Of a DNA stretch of 64,000 nt, positions 59,101 through 63,519 are shown in pieces. The stretch covers positions 1,366,640 to 1,430,639 of the forward strand of contig CM057171.1 in assembly GCA_029962745.1 (NCBI GenBank). Reading direction: 5' to 3'. This DNA is from Echinometra lucunter (lineage: Eukaryota; Echinodermata; Echinoidea; Camarodonta; Echinometridae). The first letter of the stretch is position 1, and each line of letters begins with the position of its first letter. A model generated the notes under the pieces. The model made no database searches. It was not told where the DNA came from and was given only the letters and a program-made list of their open reading frames with translations. The position numbers and the translations under genes are program-made.

Positions 59101-60461
59101 TATATAGCCTTTATACAATATCATTCAACATATTTATAAAAATCCTGTCTTTTAAAGAATGAGAAATCTTAATAATACTGAAACAGCGTGAAAACTTTGA
59201 TGACTATATATCGACTTTAGCTAATATACAATATGTTTTTCAAAAATAAAACTGACAGCCTTTTTCTACTTTTTGATCGCAAGTAAAAACTGCTGGTAAA
59301 TGTAAGGAGCAGTTTGTTATGTGCTCAGACTAGAATGCCTATCAGCAAACACTCGGTCTAGACGTACAATTAATATCTGATTACTTCATGTTTATACTCA
59401 TGATTTGCCGGTAACCAAAAGGCATCTACTCTCATGCTACTTCTGAGTGAGTATCAAATGCACTTTTCAACAATTTTTTTCTGTTACTTTACAGAGTTCA
59501 GCATGAATCTTTTCAAAGAAAAGATGAATCAAGCAAAGCATTTACCACTAAGTTATATAAGAAGGGATTTTCCTAATTTTGAAATAGTATTCCTTTATAT
59601 CTTTTTCCTTTCTTGCAGTAAGTGCATGGCCGATAAAACTTCAGACAGCTTTTATGTATCATGTATTTCAAAATTCATAAAAATTAGTGTTCTAAAATTC
59701 TGCAATGAAAATAAATTAAAAAGACAACAGCAGAAAAACAATTTTGATTAATTTTACACCAGAACACATGTTACAAAAAAACTAGGTTTACAACAACAAG
59801 AAAATTCCATATCAATCAAATTACAACCAAAAAAGTTAATACACCAACAATACAACAGATTATAAGAAAAATAGTGGGGCTGGGGTTCGATCTTGATTTT
59901 GACTTTACTTCTAATCTTTACTCTATGATTATGAAAGCTTAAAAATAATAAGAACTGTTTTATTAGTTGGAACACAATGGCTAATCTACAACTAACCTCT
60001 ACATTTCATCTAATTATGAAGCTGAATTCTTCCATATCCTCTACTTTTGACAGCTCAAAAAAAGAAGAAAATTTACTTGCATCTAGAGGGATGTCGTGCT
60101 TTAAATGGAGATGGTGCACAATAAATGAGATTTGTATCATTAGGTTTGAGTGTGCACCATTTTAACCCGTTGGCTACTAGAACCGGATGGCCCCTGTACA
60201 AAGTCTATGGGAATTTAAGAATTCAGTAGTTAACGGGTTAACTGCTCTAATGTGGCTCTAACCAAGGATGGTGCACAGTTTAGGGACATGCTATAGAGCT
60301 TTATGTGAACAATACTCCTATGCTATCCTTACAGTGGAGATGGTGCACAATATGTTATATGGTTTGTGTGAACACTGGTCCTATTCTATCTAGCCCCACC
60401 ACCACTTACCATTGTGCCTACCTTCACAATCTGCTGGCTTCATCTGAATTGGATGCCTCAT
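29060..60461 (-). CDS. CELF1/2-type RNA-binding protein, 13 coding exons, 5' incomplete
   Basis: CELF (CUGBP/Elav-like, Bruno-like) proteins bind GU-rich RNA and control alternative splicing in the nucleus and mRNA decay and translation in the cytoplasm. Thirteen minus-strand exons between 60461 and 29060 sum to 1449 bp (482 codons plus stop) with every junction in phase and GT-AG sites. They encode the end of RRM1 (HPIQMKPAD), complete RRM2 (RNP2 KLFVGM, RNP1 KGCAFVTF), a linker rich in Ala, Gly, Gln, Thr and Ser that keeps the family motif [12 protein letters not shown], and complete RRM3 (RNP2 LFIYHL, RNP1 KCFGFVSY) ending LKVQLKRSK...KPY. The SKKC...[12 protein letters not shown] stretch in RRM2 matches CELF1/2 rather than CELF3-6. 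The RNP1 of both RRM2 and RRM3 is split by an intron. The N-terminus and most of RRM1 are not seen and presumably lie beyond 64000. Confidence 0.93.
29244..29650 (+). mobile_element. TTAA element, copy 3 (CELF intron 12)
   Basis: 407 bp, TTAA at 29240-29243 and 29651-29654, ends CCCATTCGTGACAG and its complement. It lies 57 bp upstream, on the CELF sense strand, of exon 13, so its end is close to the polypyrimidine and branch region. Its internal 93-codon frame is open. Confidence 0.9.
30241..30350. repeat. G-rich tandem repeat beside the exon 12 donor
   Basis: A G run at about 30250-30261 is followed by two copies of GAGAGAGGATGAGGGAGGGG with G-tract extensions, reaching within 10 bp of the exon 12 donor. 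On the CELF sense strand this is a C/U-rich tract directly downstream of the 5' splice site. Confidence 0.8.
30357..30500 (-). CDS. CELF exon 12: first two thirds of RRM3
   Basis: 144 bp, phase 1 to phase 1. Acceptor TTTTCAG ends at 30501; donor GTAGGT begins at 30356. It encodes [20 protein letters not shown], the RRM3 RNP2 (LFIYHL), and runs to [13 protein letters not shown]. Nearly every position matches vertebrate CELF1/2, the best-conserved exon in the window. RRM3 is the main GU-binding module of this family. Confidence 0.95.
30501..31250 (-). other. CELF intron 11, no element recognised
   Basis: 750 bp between exons 12 and 11, the shortest intron. It contains no TTAA element. Two partly complementary segments (30901-30950 and 30985-31035, around CATTCTCTGGTATCCCATT) may form a decayed hairpin. 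Confidence 0.4.
31251..31343 (-). CDS. CELF exon 11: polyglutamine linker before RRM3
   Basis: 93 bp, phase 1 to 1. Acceptor CCTACAG ends at 31344; donor GTAAAA starts at 31250. It encodes [11 protein letters not shown], eight glutamines from mixed CAA/CAG codons, then [10 protein letters not shown], which aligns with the AAGSQKE that precedes GPEGANLF in vertebrate CELF1. The mixed codons argue against a recently expanding CAG repeat. Confidence 0.9.
31440..31583. mobile_element. Hairpin element, PIF/Harbinger-like, with exact CTG flanks
   Basis: The ends GGCCTTGTTTCATAAAACTT and the reverse complement of GGCCCTGTTTCATAAAACTT fold together. CTG lies on both sides (31437-31439 and 31584-31586). 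It shares the interior TTGCTCTCAGCCAATCAGAT with the copies at 46841 and 58180. It lies in CELF intron 10, about 95 bp upstream of exon 11 on the sense strand. Confidence 0.75.
32367..32774 (+). mobile_element. TTAA element, copy 4 (CELF intron 10)
   Basis: 408 bp, flanked by TTAA (32363-32366 and 32775-32778). The left end reads CCCATTTGTGACAG. The internal 93-codon frame is open. A C homopolymer of about 20 follows the right flank at 32788-32807. Confidence 0.9.
32780..35282 (-). other. CELF intron 10, unique part
   Basis: AT-rich intron sequence with a short AT microsatellite at about 33652-33670. No exon is supported. Frames in this part are short and uncharacteristic. Confidence 0.4.
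35287..35694 (+). mobile_element. TTAA element, copy 5 (CELF intron 10)
   Basis: 408 bp, perfect 14-bp ends and TTAA flanks (35283-35286 and 35695-35698). It is more diverged internally than its neighbours (for example ATGATGAGAAGTCATAAAG), and the frame open in other copies is broken, so it is probably an older insertion. Confidence 0.9.
36154..36300 (-). CDS. CELF exon 10: linker with [12 protein letters not shown]
   Basis: 147 bp, phase 1 to 1. The acceptor is weak in pyrimidines (CCTGATCAG ending at 36301); the donor is GTTGGT at 36153, lacking a consensus +3 to +5. It encodes a Ser/Gly/Ala/Thr-rich stretch and then [29 protein letters not shown] is a hallmark of the CELF1/2 linker. Base composition is distinctly GC-rich for the region. 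Confidence 0.9.
36312..36329 (+). promoter_or_regulatory. DR1-type GGGTCA-A-AGTTCA near the exon 10 acceptor
   Basis: GGGTCAAAGTTCA at 36312-36324 overlaps an AGGTCA at 36324-36329 and a further AGGTCA near 36348. It starts 12 bp from the exon 10 boundary. This resembles HNF4/RXR sites, but on the sense RNA it also forms the acceptor's upstream sequence, so its role is uncertain. Confidence 0.3.
36355..38005 (-). other. CELF intron 9, unique part
   Basis: No exon, RNA gene or element is recognised between exon 10 and TTAA copy 6. The DNA is A-rich with short A runs. Confidence 0.4.
38010..38417 (+). mobile_element. TTAA element, copy 6 (CELF intron 9)
   Basis: 408 bp, flanked by ATAA on the left (one change from TTAA) and TTAA at 38418-38421. 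The internal 93-codon frame is open. Together with the reverse-oriented copy 7 at 40845 it brackets the 63-bp exon 9. Confidence 0.9.
39486..39548 (-). CDS. CELF exon 9: short linker exon
   Basis: 63 bp, phase 1 to 1. Acceptor CTCTTGTAG ends at 39549; donor GTCAGT starts at 39485. It encodes [20 protein letters not shown] after the shared Gly. It is placed by its clean splice sites, matching phase and the ...[10 protein letters not shown] style of the CELF linker. Skipping it would keep the frame. It has an inverted pair of TTAA elements on either side. Confidence 0.8.
39550..40840 (-). other. CELF intron 8, downstream unique part
   Basis: AT-rich intron sequence. A G run lies at 40460-40470. 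No further exon or element is supported. Confidence 0.4.
40845..41252 (-). mobile_element. TTAA element, copy 7 (CELF intron 8)
   Basis: 408 bp in reverse orientation, TTAA at 40841-40844 and 41253-41256. The internal 93-codon frame (read on the minus strand) is open. It is the inverted partner of copy 6 across exon 9. Confidence 0.9.
42195..42520. repeat. GGT/GAT trinucleotide repeat in intron 8
   Basis: An imperfect GGTGGTGAT repeat covers 42195-42395 and a GATGATGAC-type tract covers 42445-42515. It begins about 400 bp from exon 8. Confidence 0.9.
42921..42977 (-). CDS. CELF exon 8: 57-bp linker exon with very weak donor
   Basis: 57 bp, phase 1 to 1. Acceptor GGGAACAG ends at 42978; donor GTTTTA at 42920 lacks the usual +3 to +5 bases. 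It encodes [18 protein letters not shown]. It is assigned by phase fit and Gly/Ser/Pro composition, and has no clear vertebrate counterpart. Small size, weak sites and symmetric phase suggest a cassette exon. Confidence 0.7.
43329..43828. other. Assembly gap, 500 N
   Basis: Exactly 500 N inside CELF intron 7, so the size is probably nominal. GA-rich microsatellite DNA borders its right side (43829-43885). Open frames spanning it are meaningless, and a missing linker exon inside it cannot be excluded. Confidence 0.98.
44100..44507 (-). mobile_element. TTAA element, copy 8 (CELF intron 7)
   Basis: 408 bp reverse copy, TTAA at 44096-44099 and 44508-44511. The terminal motif has single changes on each side (CATTCGTAAC, GTCACAAATG). 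It is almost identical internally to copy 7. Confidence 0.9.
44512..45445 (-). other. CELF intron 7, unique and A-run part
   Basis: AT-rich, with A homopolymers at 45010-45020, 45131-45145 and about 45380-45400. No exon is supported. Confidence 0.4.
45449..45700. repeat. 141-bp tandem duplication including the exon 7 edge
   Basis: AATGACAGACATATACAGAC at 45449 recurs at 45590. The repeat carries on through an A/C-rich stretch into AGAATCTACAAACAAATACAG (exon 7 end, minus strand), whose decayed copy lies at about 45536-45585. In the copy the donor reads CAA|GTATCT, so the GT survives. Confidence 0.8.
45683..45799 (-). CDS. CELF exon 7: Asn/Thr/Gly-rich linker
   Basis: 117 bp, phase 1 to 1. 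Acceptor CCTAATAG ends at 45800; donor GTGTCT at 45682 is weak. It encodes [18 protein letters not shown] then [20 protein letters not shown]. The hydrophobic [12 protein letters not shown] segment resembles the NVGSLAGMAALNGGL-type linker of vertebrate CELF1. Its 3' edge is duplicated in the intron. Confidence 0.85.
45805..46835 (-). other. CELF intron 6, upstream-coordinate part
   Basis: No exon is supported. A 22-bp direct duplication (CTATGGACTTGGAGATGAAA) lies at about 46358-46400. Confidence 0.45.
46841..46976. mobile_element. Hairpin element, PIF/Harbinger-like (CELF intron 6)
   Basis: The ends GGGAGCATTTCATAAAGTGT and the complement of GGGAGTGTTTCATGAATTGT pair with each other. The left flank is CAG and the right flank CAT, one change from a perfect CAG duplication. 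The interior TTGCTCTCAGCCAATCAGAG is shared with the copies at 31440 and 58180. Confidence 0.7.
47200..47300. repeat. GA/G-rich simple repeat
   Basis: GAGA and GGGG tracts; a C run lies at 47111-47121. The Ser/Leu/Pro-rich frames on the minus strand are artefacts. Confidence 0.9.
47560..48120. repeat. Old, strongly diverged tandem repeat in intron 6
   Basis: Four units start with variants of TTGAAACATTGATGTCTAAG (near 47590, 47703, 47860 and 47990). Each continues with GGACTTTGTGACAT-like, CTCATTAACGAGAG-like and TTAGAGCCAAAAGG-like blocks. Spacing varies from about 115 to 155 bp, so the array is old and indel-ridden. Confidence 0.6.
48270..48345. repeat. GAAT tetranucleotide repeat
   Basis: GAATGAATGAATGGAT-type units cover about 75 bp in CELF intron 6. 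Confidence 0.9.
48753..48917 (-). CDS. CELF exon 6: Gln/Ala-rich linker
   Basis: 165 bp, phase 1 to 1. Acceptor CCCCTGTAG ends at 48918; donor GTTGGT at 48752 is weak. It encodes [20 protein letters not shown] and continues with [17 protein letters not shown] and GVTPGST. The [11 protein letters not shown] segment aligns with MQLQNLAALAAAASAAQ of vertebrate CELF1, anchoring it in the linker. The sequence upstream of its acceptor is tandemly repeated. Confidence 0.9.
48922..49490. repeat. 134-154-bp tandem repeat starting at the exon 6 acceptor
   Basis: Four units begin with GGAAGATGAATGTTAATGTC variants (near 48925, 49064, 49217, and a decayed one near 49371). CCATGAA landmarks lie at 48949, 49083, 49237 and 49389. 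The fourth unit keeps TTTGACCTA, matching the exon 6 edge. Each unit carries AGGTCA hexamers, often as DR1 pairs. Confidence 0.75.
49013..49345 (+). promoter_or_regulatory. Array of DR1-like AGGTCA pairs
   Basis: AGGTCAGAGGTCA (about 49014), AGGTCATAGGTCA (about 49167) and AGGTCAGAGGTCA (about 49329) recur once per repeat unit, with further single AGGTCA hexamers nearby. DR1 spacing is the RXR/HNF4/COUP-TF pattern. This may be a by-product of the minisatellite. Confidence 0.4.
49556..49963 (-). mobile_element. TTAA element, copy 9 (CELF intron 5)
   Basis: 408 bp reverse copy with TTAA at 49552-49555 and 49964-49967. The left terminus is CTCATTTGTGACAG, mutated from CCC. With the forward copy 10 at 52463 it brackets exon 5. 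The internal 93-codon frame is open. Confidence 0.9.
49970..51180 (-). other. CELF intron 5, unique part
   Basis: No exon is supported. GGTCAAAGGTC-like hexamers occur near 51033. A segment from 50460 to 50870 on fluctuating cell-type repeats (GCGAGGTAGGTACCATAAAC) has a diverged counterpart at about 52970-53290 in intron 4, so both may belong to an unidentified dispersed repeat. Confidence 0.4.
51190..51925. mobile_element. Decayed, interrupted TTAA elements
   Basis: Segment 51391-51560 aligns in reverse orientation with the TTAA family (GATGCTGAATTTTT, CCTTAAATTGGCAA, TTCATTTCAGATACATGAC). The match resumes at about 51867-51925 (AAATGCAGCAATAAA, GCCAATTTGAAGAA), so about 300 bp was inserted. 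Segment 51220-51300 resembles the forward left end. These are old copies without recognisable TTAA ends. Confidence 0.6.
51928..51990. repeat. 31-bp tandem duplication near the exon 5 donor
   Basis: GAGGTTTCATATAATAGGTT with the following 11 bases is present twice in perfect tandem, ending about 27 bp from the exon 5 boundary. Confidence 0.9.
52017..52110 (-). CDS. CELF exon 5: Ala/Gly-rich linker
   Basis: 94 bp, phase 0 in and phase 1 out. Acceptor TTTTTGCAG ends at 52111; donor GTAAGA at 52016. It encodes [17 protein letters not shown] then [15 protein letters not shown], comparable to the Ala- and Asn/Leu-rich linker after RRM2 in CELF1. It changes the phase from 0 to 1, so it is not skippable alone without a frameshift. 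Confidence 0.85.
52463..52869 (+). mobile_element. TTAA element, copy 10 (CELF intron 4)
   Basis: 407 bp forward copy, TTAA at 52459-52462 and 52870-52873. A 9-bp C run precedes the left flank. The internal frame is open for 90 codons after a local change near 52595. Confidence 0.9.
53355..53530. mobile_element. 176-bp hairpin element with TAA flanks
   Basis: It starts TGGGGTGTTGCAAGAA and ends with the exact reverse complement. Longer imperfect pairing includes TTGCAATCAATTGCA. The flanks are TAA on both sides (53352-53354 and 53531-53533). A 3-bp TWA duplication fits the PIF/Harbinger group, though this sequence family differs from the CWG hairpins. It ends 25 bp from exon 4. Confidence 0.75.
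53555..53731 (-). CDS. CELF exon 4: last strand of RRM2 and start of linker
   Basis: 177 bp, phase 0 at both ends. Acceptor TTCTGCAG ends at 53732; donor TTT|GTAAGT at 53554. It encodes [20 protein letters not shown], the final beta strand of RRM2 plus the family VVKFADTQK motif. This is followed by a Gln/Met-rich helix-like stretch ([20 protein letters not shown]) and a Gly/Asn/Gln tail ending NNPYLF. An alternative upstream acceptor at 53810-53811 would extend it by 78 bp. Confidence 0.93.
53684..53839. repeat. 78-bp in-frame tandem duplication across the exon 4 acceptor
   Basis: Units 53684-53761 and 53762-53839 differ at only about two positions. Each includes the first 48 bp of exon 4, the CTGCAG acceptor and about 30 bp of intron. 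The unit is 26 codons and contains no stop in the exon frame. If the distal acceptor is used (exon start 53809), the protein gains [16 protein letters not shown] followed by [10 protein letters not shown] before the normal exon 4 start. Confidence 0.95.
54515..55229. mobile_element. Hairpin element split by TTAA copy 11
   Basis: The left end is GGGGGTGTTTCAAAAAGACT and the right end the complement of GGGGGTGTTTCACAAAGACT, flanked by CAG on both sides (54512-54514 and 55230-55232), a PIF/Harbinger-like pattern. A second matching stretch follows (CTATGGTTGGCCATTCATGC against its complement near 55170-55188). The left arm is interrupted at TTAA by copy 11. Without that insertion the hairpin is about 304 bp. 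Confidence 0.85.
54559..54965 (+). mobile_element. TTAA element, copy 11 (CELF intron 3), nested
   Basis: 407 bp forward copy, TTAA at 54555-54558 and 54966-54969. It sits inside the left arm of the hairpin at 54515-55229. The right arm retains the matching uninterrupted TTAA at about 55187-55190. A one-base deletion near 54806 breaks the internal frame. Confidence 0.95.
55300..55705 (-). mobile_element. TTAA element, copy 12 (CELF intron 3)
   Basis: 406 bp reverse copy, TTAA at 55296-55299 and 55706-55709. It lies 335 bp from copy 11 in the opposite orientation, so the pair could form an intronic RNA hairpin of about 400 bp. Confidence 0.9.
55710..56340 (-). other. CELF intron 3, unique part
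   Basis: No exon or known element is supported between copy 12 and the G-rich repeats next to exon 3. Confidence 0.4.
56345..56670. repeat. Tandem copies of the exon 3 edge with G-rich spacers
   Basis: The minus-strand exon 3 end (GCTATGCACCAATCACGGAT then AATGGAC and donor GTAAGTATT) recurs with changes at about 56501-56545 and 56411-56455. CATTAT landmarks lie at 56643, 56516 and 56426, so spacing is 127 and 90 bp. The donor GT is changed to GG and AT in the two copies. G-rich spacers also contain a 27-bp tandem repeat at about 56553-56605. Confidence 0.85.
56640..56719 (-). CDS. CELF exon 3: RRM2 RNP1 and following helix
   Basis: 80 bp, phase 1 in and phase 0 out. Acceptor TTTTTTTCAG ends at 56720; donor GAC|GTAAGT at 56639. 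It encodes [20 protein letters not shown] then QSRIMD. With the previous exon it forms the RNP1 KGCAFVTF. The vertebrate CELF exon at this place is also 80 bp as I recall, supporting orthology of the intron positions. Confidence 0.95.
56722..57440 (-). other. CELF intron 2, unique part
   Basis: No exon or element is recognised before TTAA copy 13. Confidence 0.4.
57447..57853 (-). mobile_element. TTAA element, copy 13 (CELF intron 2)
   Basis: 407 bp reverse copy, TTAA at 57443-57446 and 57854-57857. The right TTAA is immediately followed by the decayed end (TTCATTCATAACA) of an older family member, so copy 13 seems to have inserted at that element's own TTAA. Confidence 0.9.
57858..58403 (+). 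mobile_element. Old TTAA element split by a hairpin element
   Basis: Forward-oriented, heavily diverged family member: TTCTGCAAATTGGCAGCACC, CAATTTAAGGATTTTGGTGT and TCATGTATTTGGTATGGTTT can be aligned to the young copies. It is interrupted at about 58180-58318 by a hairpin element. The right end near 58395-58403 has decayed (CTTTGACACCAAATGA). Confidence 0.75.
58180..58318. mobile_element. Hairpin element nested in an old TTAA element
   Basis: The ends GGGAGTATTTCATGAAGTGT and the complement of GGGAGTGTTTCATGAAGTGT pair. The flanks are CTG (58177-58179) and CAG (58319-58321), one base apart. The interior matches the hairpins at 46841 and 31440 (TTGCTCTCAACCAATCAGAT). Confidence 0.8.
58442..58573 (-). 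CDS. CELF exon 2: first half of RRM2
   Basis: 132 bp, phase 1 in and phase 1 out. Acceptor CTCTTGCAG ends at 58574; donor AAG|GTATGT at 58441. It encodes [20 protein letters not shown] then [20 protein letters not shown] and GGHKG. KLFVGM is the RNP2 motif. The SKKC...END segment is the CELF1/2 signature, contrasting with GKQQ-type sequence in CELF3-6. Confidence 0.95.
58640..60161 (-). other. CELF intron 1, unique part
   Basis: AT-rich intron DNA. Open frames at 59434-59751 and 59754-59975 have no conserved features, splice support or codon bias, and I do not call them genes. Confidence 0.45.
60166..60237 (+). mobile_element. 72-bp miniature TTAA element
   Basis: Flanked by TTAA at 60162-60165 and 60238-60241, with ends CCCGTTGGCTACT and AGTAGTTAACGGG that are imperfect inverted repeats. 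The whole element resembles the 26286-26357 copy. TTAA flanks and CCC...GGG ends make it piggyBac-like, unusually small and not a fragment of the 408-bp family. Confidence 0.75.
60410..60461 (-). CDS. CELF exon 1 (of window): end of RRM1
   Basis: 52 bp, phase 0 in and phase 1 out. Acceptor CACCAATAG ends at 60462; donor ATG|GTAAGT at 60409. It encodes [17 protein letters not shown]; its last G joins the next exon's TT to give Val. It aligns with [16 protein letters not shown], the end of RRM1 in vertebrate CELF1, whose exon I recall as 49 bp. An alternative weaker donor (GTAGGC at 60420-60421) would break the phase with exon 2. The rest of RRM1 is not in the window. Confidence 0.88.
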
Positions 60462-60470
60462 CTATTGGTG

Positions 60471-60499
60471 GGAGGGAGAGAGAGAGAGAGAGAGAGAGA
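60471..60499. repeat. GA/CT microsatellite acting as polypyrimidine tract
   Basis: On the minus strand this is CTCTCTCTCTCTCCCTCC, ending 8 bp before the exon 1 acceptor AG. The dinucleotide repeat therefore supplies most of the polypyrimidine tract of this 3' splice site. Confidence 0.8.
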
Positions 60500-60539
60500 T
60501 ATGAAAGAGGGAGAAAAAGAATACATAAGGATTAATGAT

Positions 60540-61120
60540 TTTTGTATAATATGATATCTGCAAAGTACATGCAAATTCATAAGAGTAGATATGCGTGATC
60601 TGATAAGCCATTTTATGAATACATAAATGCAATATTTTCTTTAAATAGACATCACACATGATCCAAAATAGAAACCTATCTCTAGAATCAAATTATTGGT
60701 TCCATAATATCATATCAGTCACAATCACTATGCACCCATATAAGCACCACCAATATACTCTATAGCACGTCTCATATCAGATTTCCTCAGGCTCCTATAA
60801 ATAGCAATTTTCCATCTAGAAGACAAGCATGATCATCGATAGACAATCTATACCATCTTTGCAAATATAAGCATGGGATCAGCTTCCATCTCAGCTTTCT
60901 ACATTTCCTCTCATTTTCATGTGTTAATAAAACATGCGAAGTTATTGCTGCAAACAAGCTCTTGGGTAATGAGGGTCAGGCGTTCTCACGCTCACACCAG
61001 CGTGAGCTGGAGGGTGCCGTCGTACGAGTGGCAACGTGCCTCATGGTGGCGTGTGTGGATAGTAACAATCATACCAAAATCTCTCCCTCTCTCTTCCTGT
61101 CTTGACTGAAAAGCAATGTG
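60540..61120. other. Noncoding stretch upstream of CELF exon 1
   Basis: No RRM1 exon or other coding match is seen. A short GC-richer block at 60965-61045 (GGGTCAGGCGTTCTCACGCT region) has palindromic pieces (CTCACGCTCACACCAGCGTGAG) but no identifiable function. Confidence 0.4.
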
Positions 61121-61965
61121 ATAAGGGACTCTCCTTGCTAGATCAGACGACAAGATGGAGGATGAAGGATAAGGAGGGGGAGGGGAGGGGGTCAGAGGAG
61201 GGAGACTGACGATCAAGCATGCTCCTTGCTAGATCAGATGACAAAATAGAAGTATGAAGGATAAGGAGGGGAAGGGAGGGGAAGGAAAGGGGGAGACTGA
61301 TGATCTGGCATGCTCCTTGCTAGATCAGATGACAAGATAGAAGTATGAAGGATAAGGAGGGGGAGGGGAGGGGGTCAGAGGAGGGAGACTGACGATCAAG
61401 CATGCTCCTTGCTAGATCAGATGACAAAATAGAAGTATGAAGGATAAGGAGGGGAAGGGAGGGGAAGGAAAGGGGAGACTGATGATCTGGCATGCTCCTT
61501 GCTAGATCAGATGACAAGATGGAGGATGAAGGATAAGGAGGGGGAGGGGAGGGGGTCAGAGGAGGGAGACTGATGATCAAGCATGCTCCTTGCTAGATCA
61601 GATGACAAGATAGAAGATGAAGAATGGAGGATGAAGGATAAGGAGGGGAAGGGAGGGGAAGGAAAGGGGAGAGGAGGAAGAAGAGGGAGACTGATGATCT
61701 GGCATGCACTTTGATAGATCAAATGACAAGATAGAAGATGATGAATGGAAGATGAAAGATAAGGAGGGGGAGGAGGGAGCTTGGGTGAGAGAGACTGATG
61801 ACCTGGGCTGGCATGCTCCTTGGTAGATCAGATGACAAAATAGAAGATGAAGAATGGAGGATGAAGGATAAGGAGGTGGAGGGTGAGGGGAGGGGAGGTG
61901 AGAGGAGGGAGACGGATGATCAGGCATGCTCCTTGGTAGATCAGATGACAAGATGATGAAGGTGA
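61120..61965. repeat. ~91-bp minisatellite, about nine units
   Basis: Units share CATGCTCCTTGCTAGATCAG followed by ATGACAAGAT and G-rich AAGGATAAGGAGGGG blocks. Landmarks are at about 61126, 61218, 61309, 61401, 61491, 61582, 61703, 61812 and 61924, so spacing is 90-92 bp in the first six and 109-121 bp in the later ones. The first units alternate two subtypes (183-bp higher-order period). Ser/Pro-rich frames on the minus strand come from this array. Confidence 0.9.
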
Positions 61966-63229
61966 AGATGAAGATAAAGGGAGAGGATAAGGAGGAGGAG
62001 GGATGAAAAGGGTTGCAGAAGAGTTGGGAGATGATTAGAGAGTGAAAAAGAGGAGGAAAGAAAGTGATGAGATAAAGATGATGGTGATGATGATGATGCT
62101 GATGCTACTGCTGCTGCTCTTGCTGATAAAAGGTGATGGGGGGGGGGGAGGAAAGATGAAGATGAGAAGGGCAGATGACCAAGAGAGGAGATAGGAGACT
62201 GGGTGGGAATAGGAAGTAAAACGTTAGAAAGAGAGGGAATGGGGAAGGATACAAGGAATTGACAAAAGAAAGAAATAAGACAAGATAAGTGACTTCTTGT
62301 AGAAGAGATAGCAGGTAAGAGACGTAGAAAGATAAAGACAGAGGGAAAGAGAGAGGGGGGGGGGGTAGAGAGCAAAAGTACAAGATCAAGAAAATTGACA
62401 GAGAGGAAGAAAAGGCCTACCTGAAGCAGAGATAGAGGTTAAGTTAGATGAACGTTTTGGGATTTGTCTACTGATTGCATCCCACTGTAACATCACGACT
62501 CACTCGGGATTTGACATGTCAGGCTGTATTTGCTCTCTTACAGATTGGAATGACGATCAGGATCTCTTGAATCACAACGCTCTGGCACGCTGCCCTGCAT
62601 TTTTGATACGATTGTTGATGGAATGGGAGTCCCGGTAATCTTATTTGGACGTTGTTAGTAAGGAATGTTCTTAACATCTCTACAGCAGCAATATGTAGAG
62701 AAAAACAGCGATATGAGCGATCTAACACACTCTGACAGAGATGAAAATTTAGAGAAAAATCAAATATACCGTGATATAAGAATTGTGACTTGGTTGGCTT
62801 TCGATAAGAACAATTTCAGAAGATACATATTTTGAAATATGAGGAGTCCAAAAAGACCTAGTTGAGTTTGTAATAAGGAAGTATATTCAGTATGTTAGCC
62901 ATTCTGCTGCAAAGGTATATTGTTCATTTAAGATATCGCAACTTTTAGAAAAAACATCAAATTTATTCAAAGAAAAGAGATTTGTTACTTCTTTAGAATA
63001 TTACTACTACAGTAAATACCAGTAATCTTTATTTCTGTTTGGGCATGATGTATATTTCTCCATACTTTTCTAAACCCGTTGTTGAGGTTGTCTGAGCTAA
63101 ATTGCTGGAAGCACCTTGAATAATTTTTGCTGTCTGAAAAAGATTGATAATTCTCATGAGAAGACCGGAGTTTAACAGGAAGAAGGGTCTATATTTAGCA
63201 CATCATATTTCATCTACAAGCAAAGTATC
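61966..63229. other. Noncoding stretch, GA-rich then AT-rich
   Basis: GA-rich DNA continues to about 62400 with a small GATGATGCTGATGCT tract near 62085-62125 and a G run near 62355. From 62420 to 63229 the DNA is ordinary. No RRM1 exon of CELF was found. Confidence 0.45.
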
Positions 63230-63339
63230 TCATAAAGGTTGAGGAGGATGAGGATGAAATATATTGCAAATTGAGCAAGTGGGAACGGGTCTATATTTAG
63301 CTGAGTGTACAGTATCGCCCACATAGATGGTTGTACGAG

Positions 63340-63412
63340 GTGTGTGTGGGGTCTGGCTGAAGTGTGTGGGGTGAGTGTGGGGTACACGTGTGTGTGTGTG
63401 TGTGTGTGTGTT
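63340..63412. repeat. GT-rich simple repeat
   Basis: GTGTGGGGT-type sequence followed by an uninterrupted (GT)n run of about 24 bp ending near 63411. Confidence 0.9.
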
Positions 63413-63519
63413 AGAAAGTGAGGTATCTTGTACCCATGCTAATGGAATGTACAGGACGGGAGGGAGGTGGGTTGATCGAGAAGATGGGGAGTGGAGAGGT
63501 GAGCTGTGACTGGAATAAA

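Noticed and set aside
59875..59900. GGGGTTCGATC resembling a tRNA T-arm
   Set aside because: No acceptor, D-arm or anticodon stem can be built around it. No tRNA or rRNA gene was found anywhere in the window.
59434..59975. Open frames of 105 and 73 codons in CELF intron 1
   Set aside because: AT-rich random composition, no conserved motif, no splice support.
62519..62728. Minus-strand frame of 69 codons, and a possible short exon MQGSVPERCDSRDPD with a GTAAGA donor near 62532
   Set aside because: No RRM1 or other CELF N-terminal motif is visible and no acceptor or conservation supports it. It remains a bare possibility for an upstream exon.
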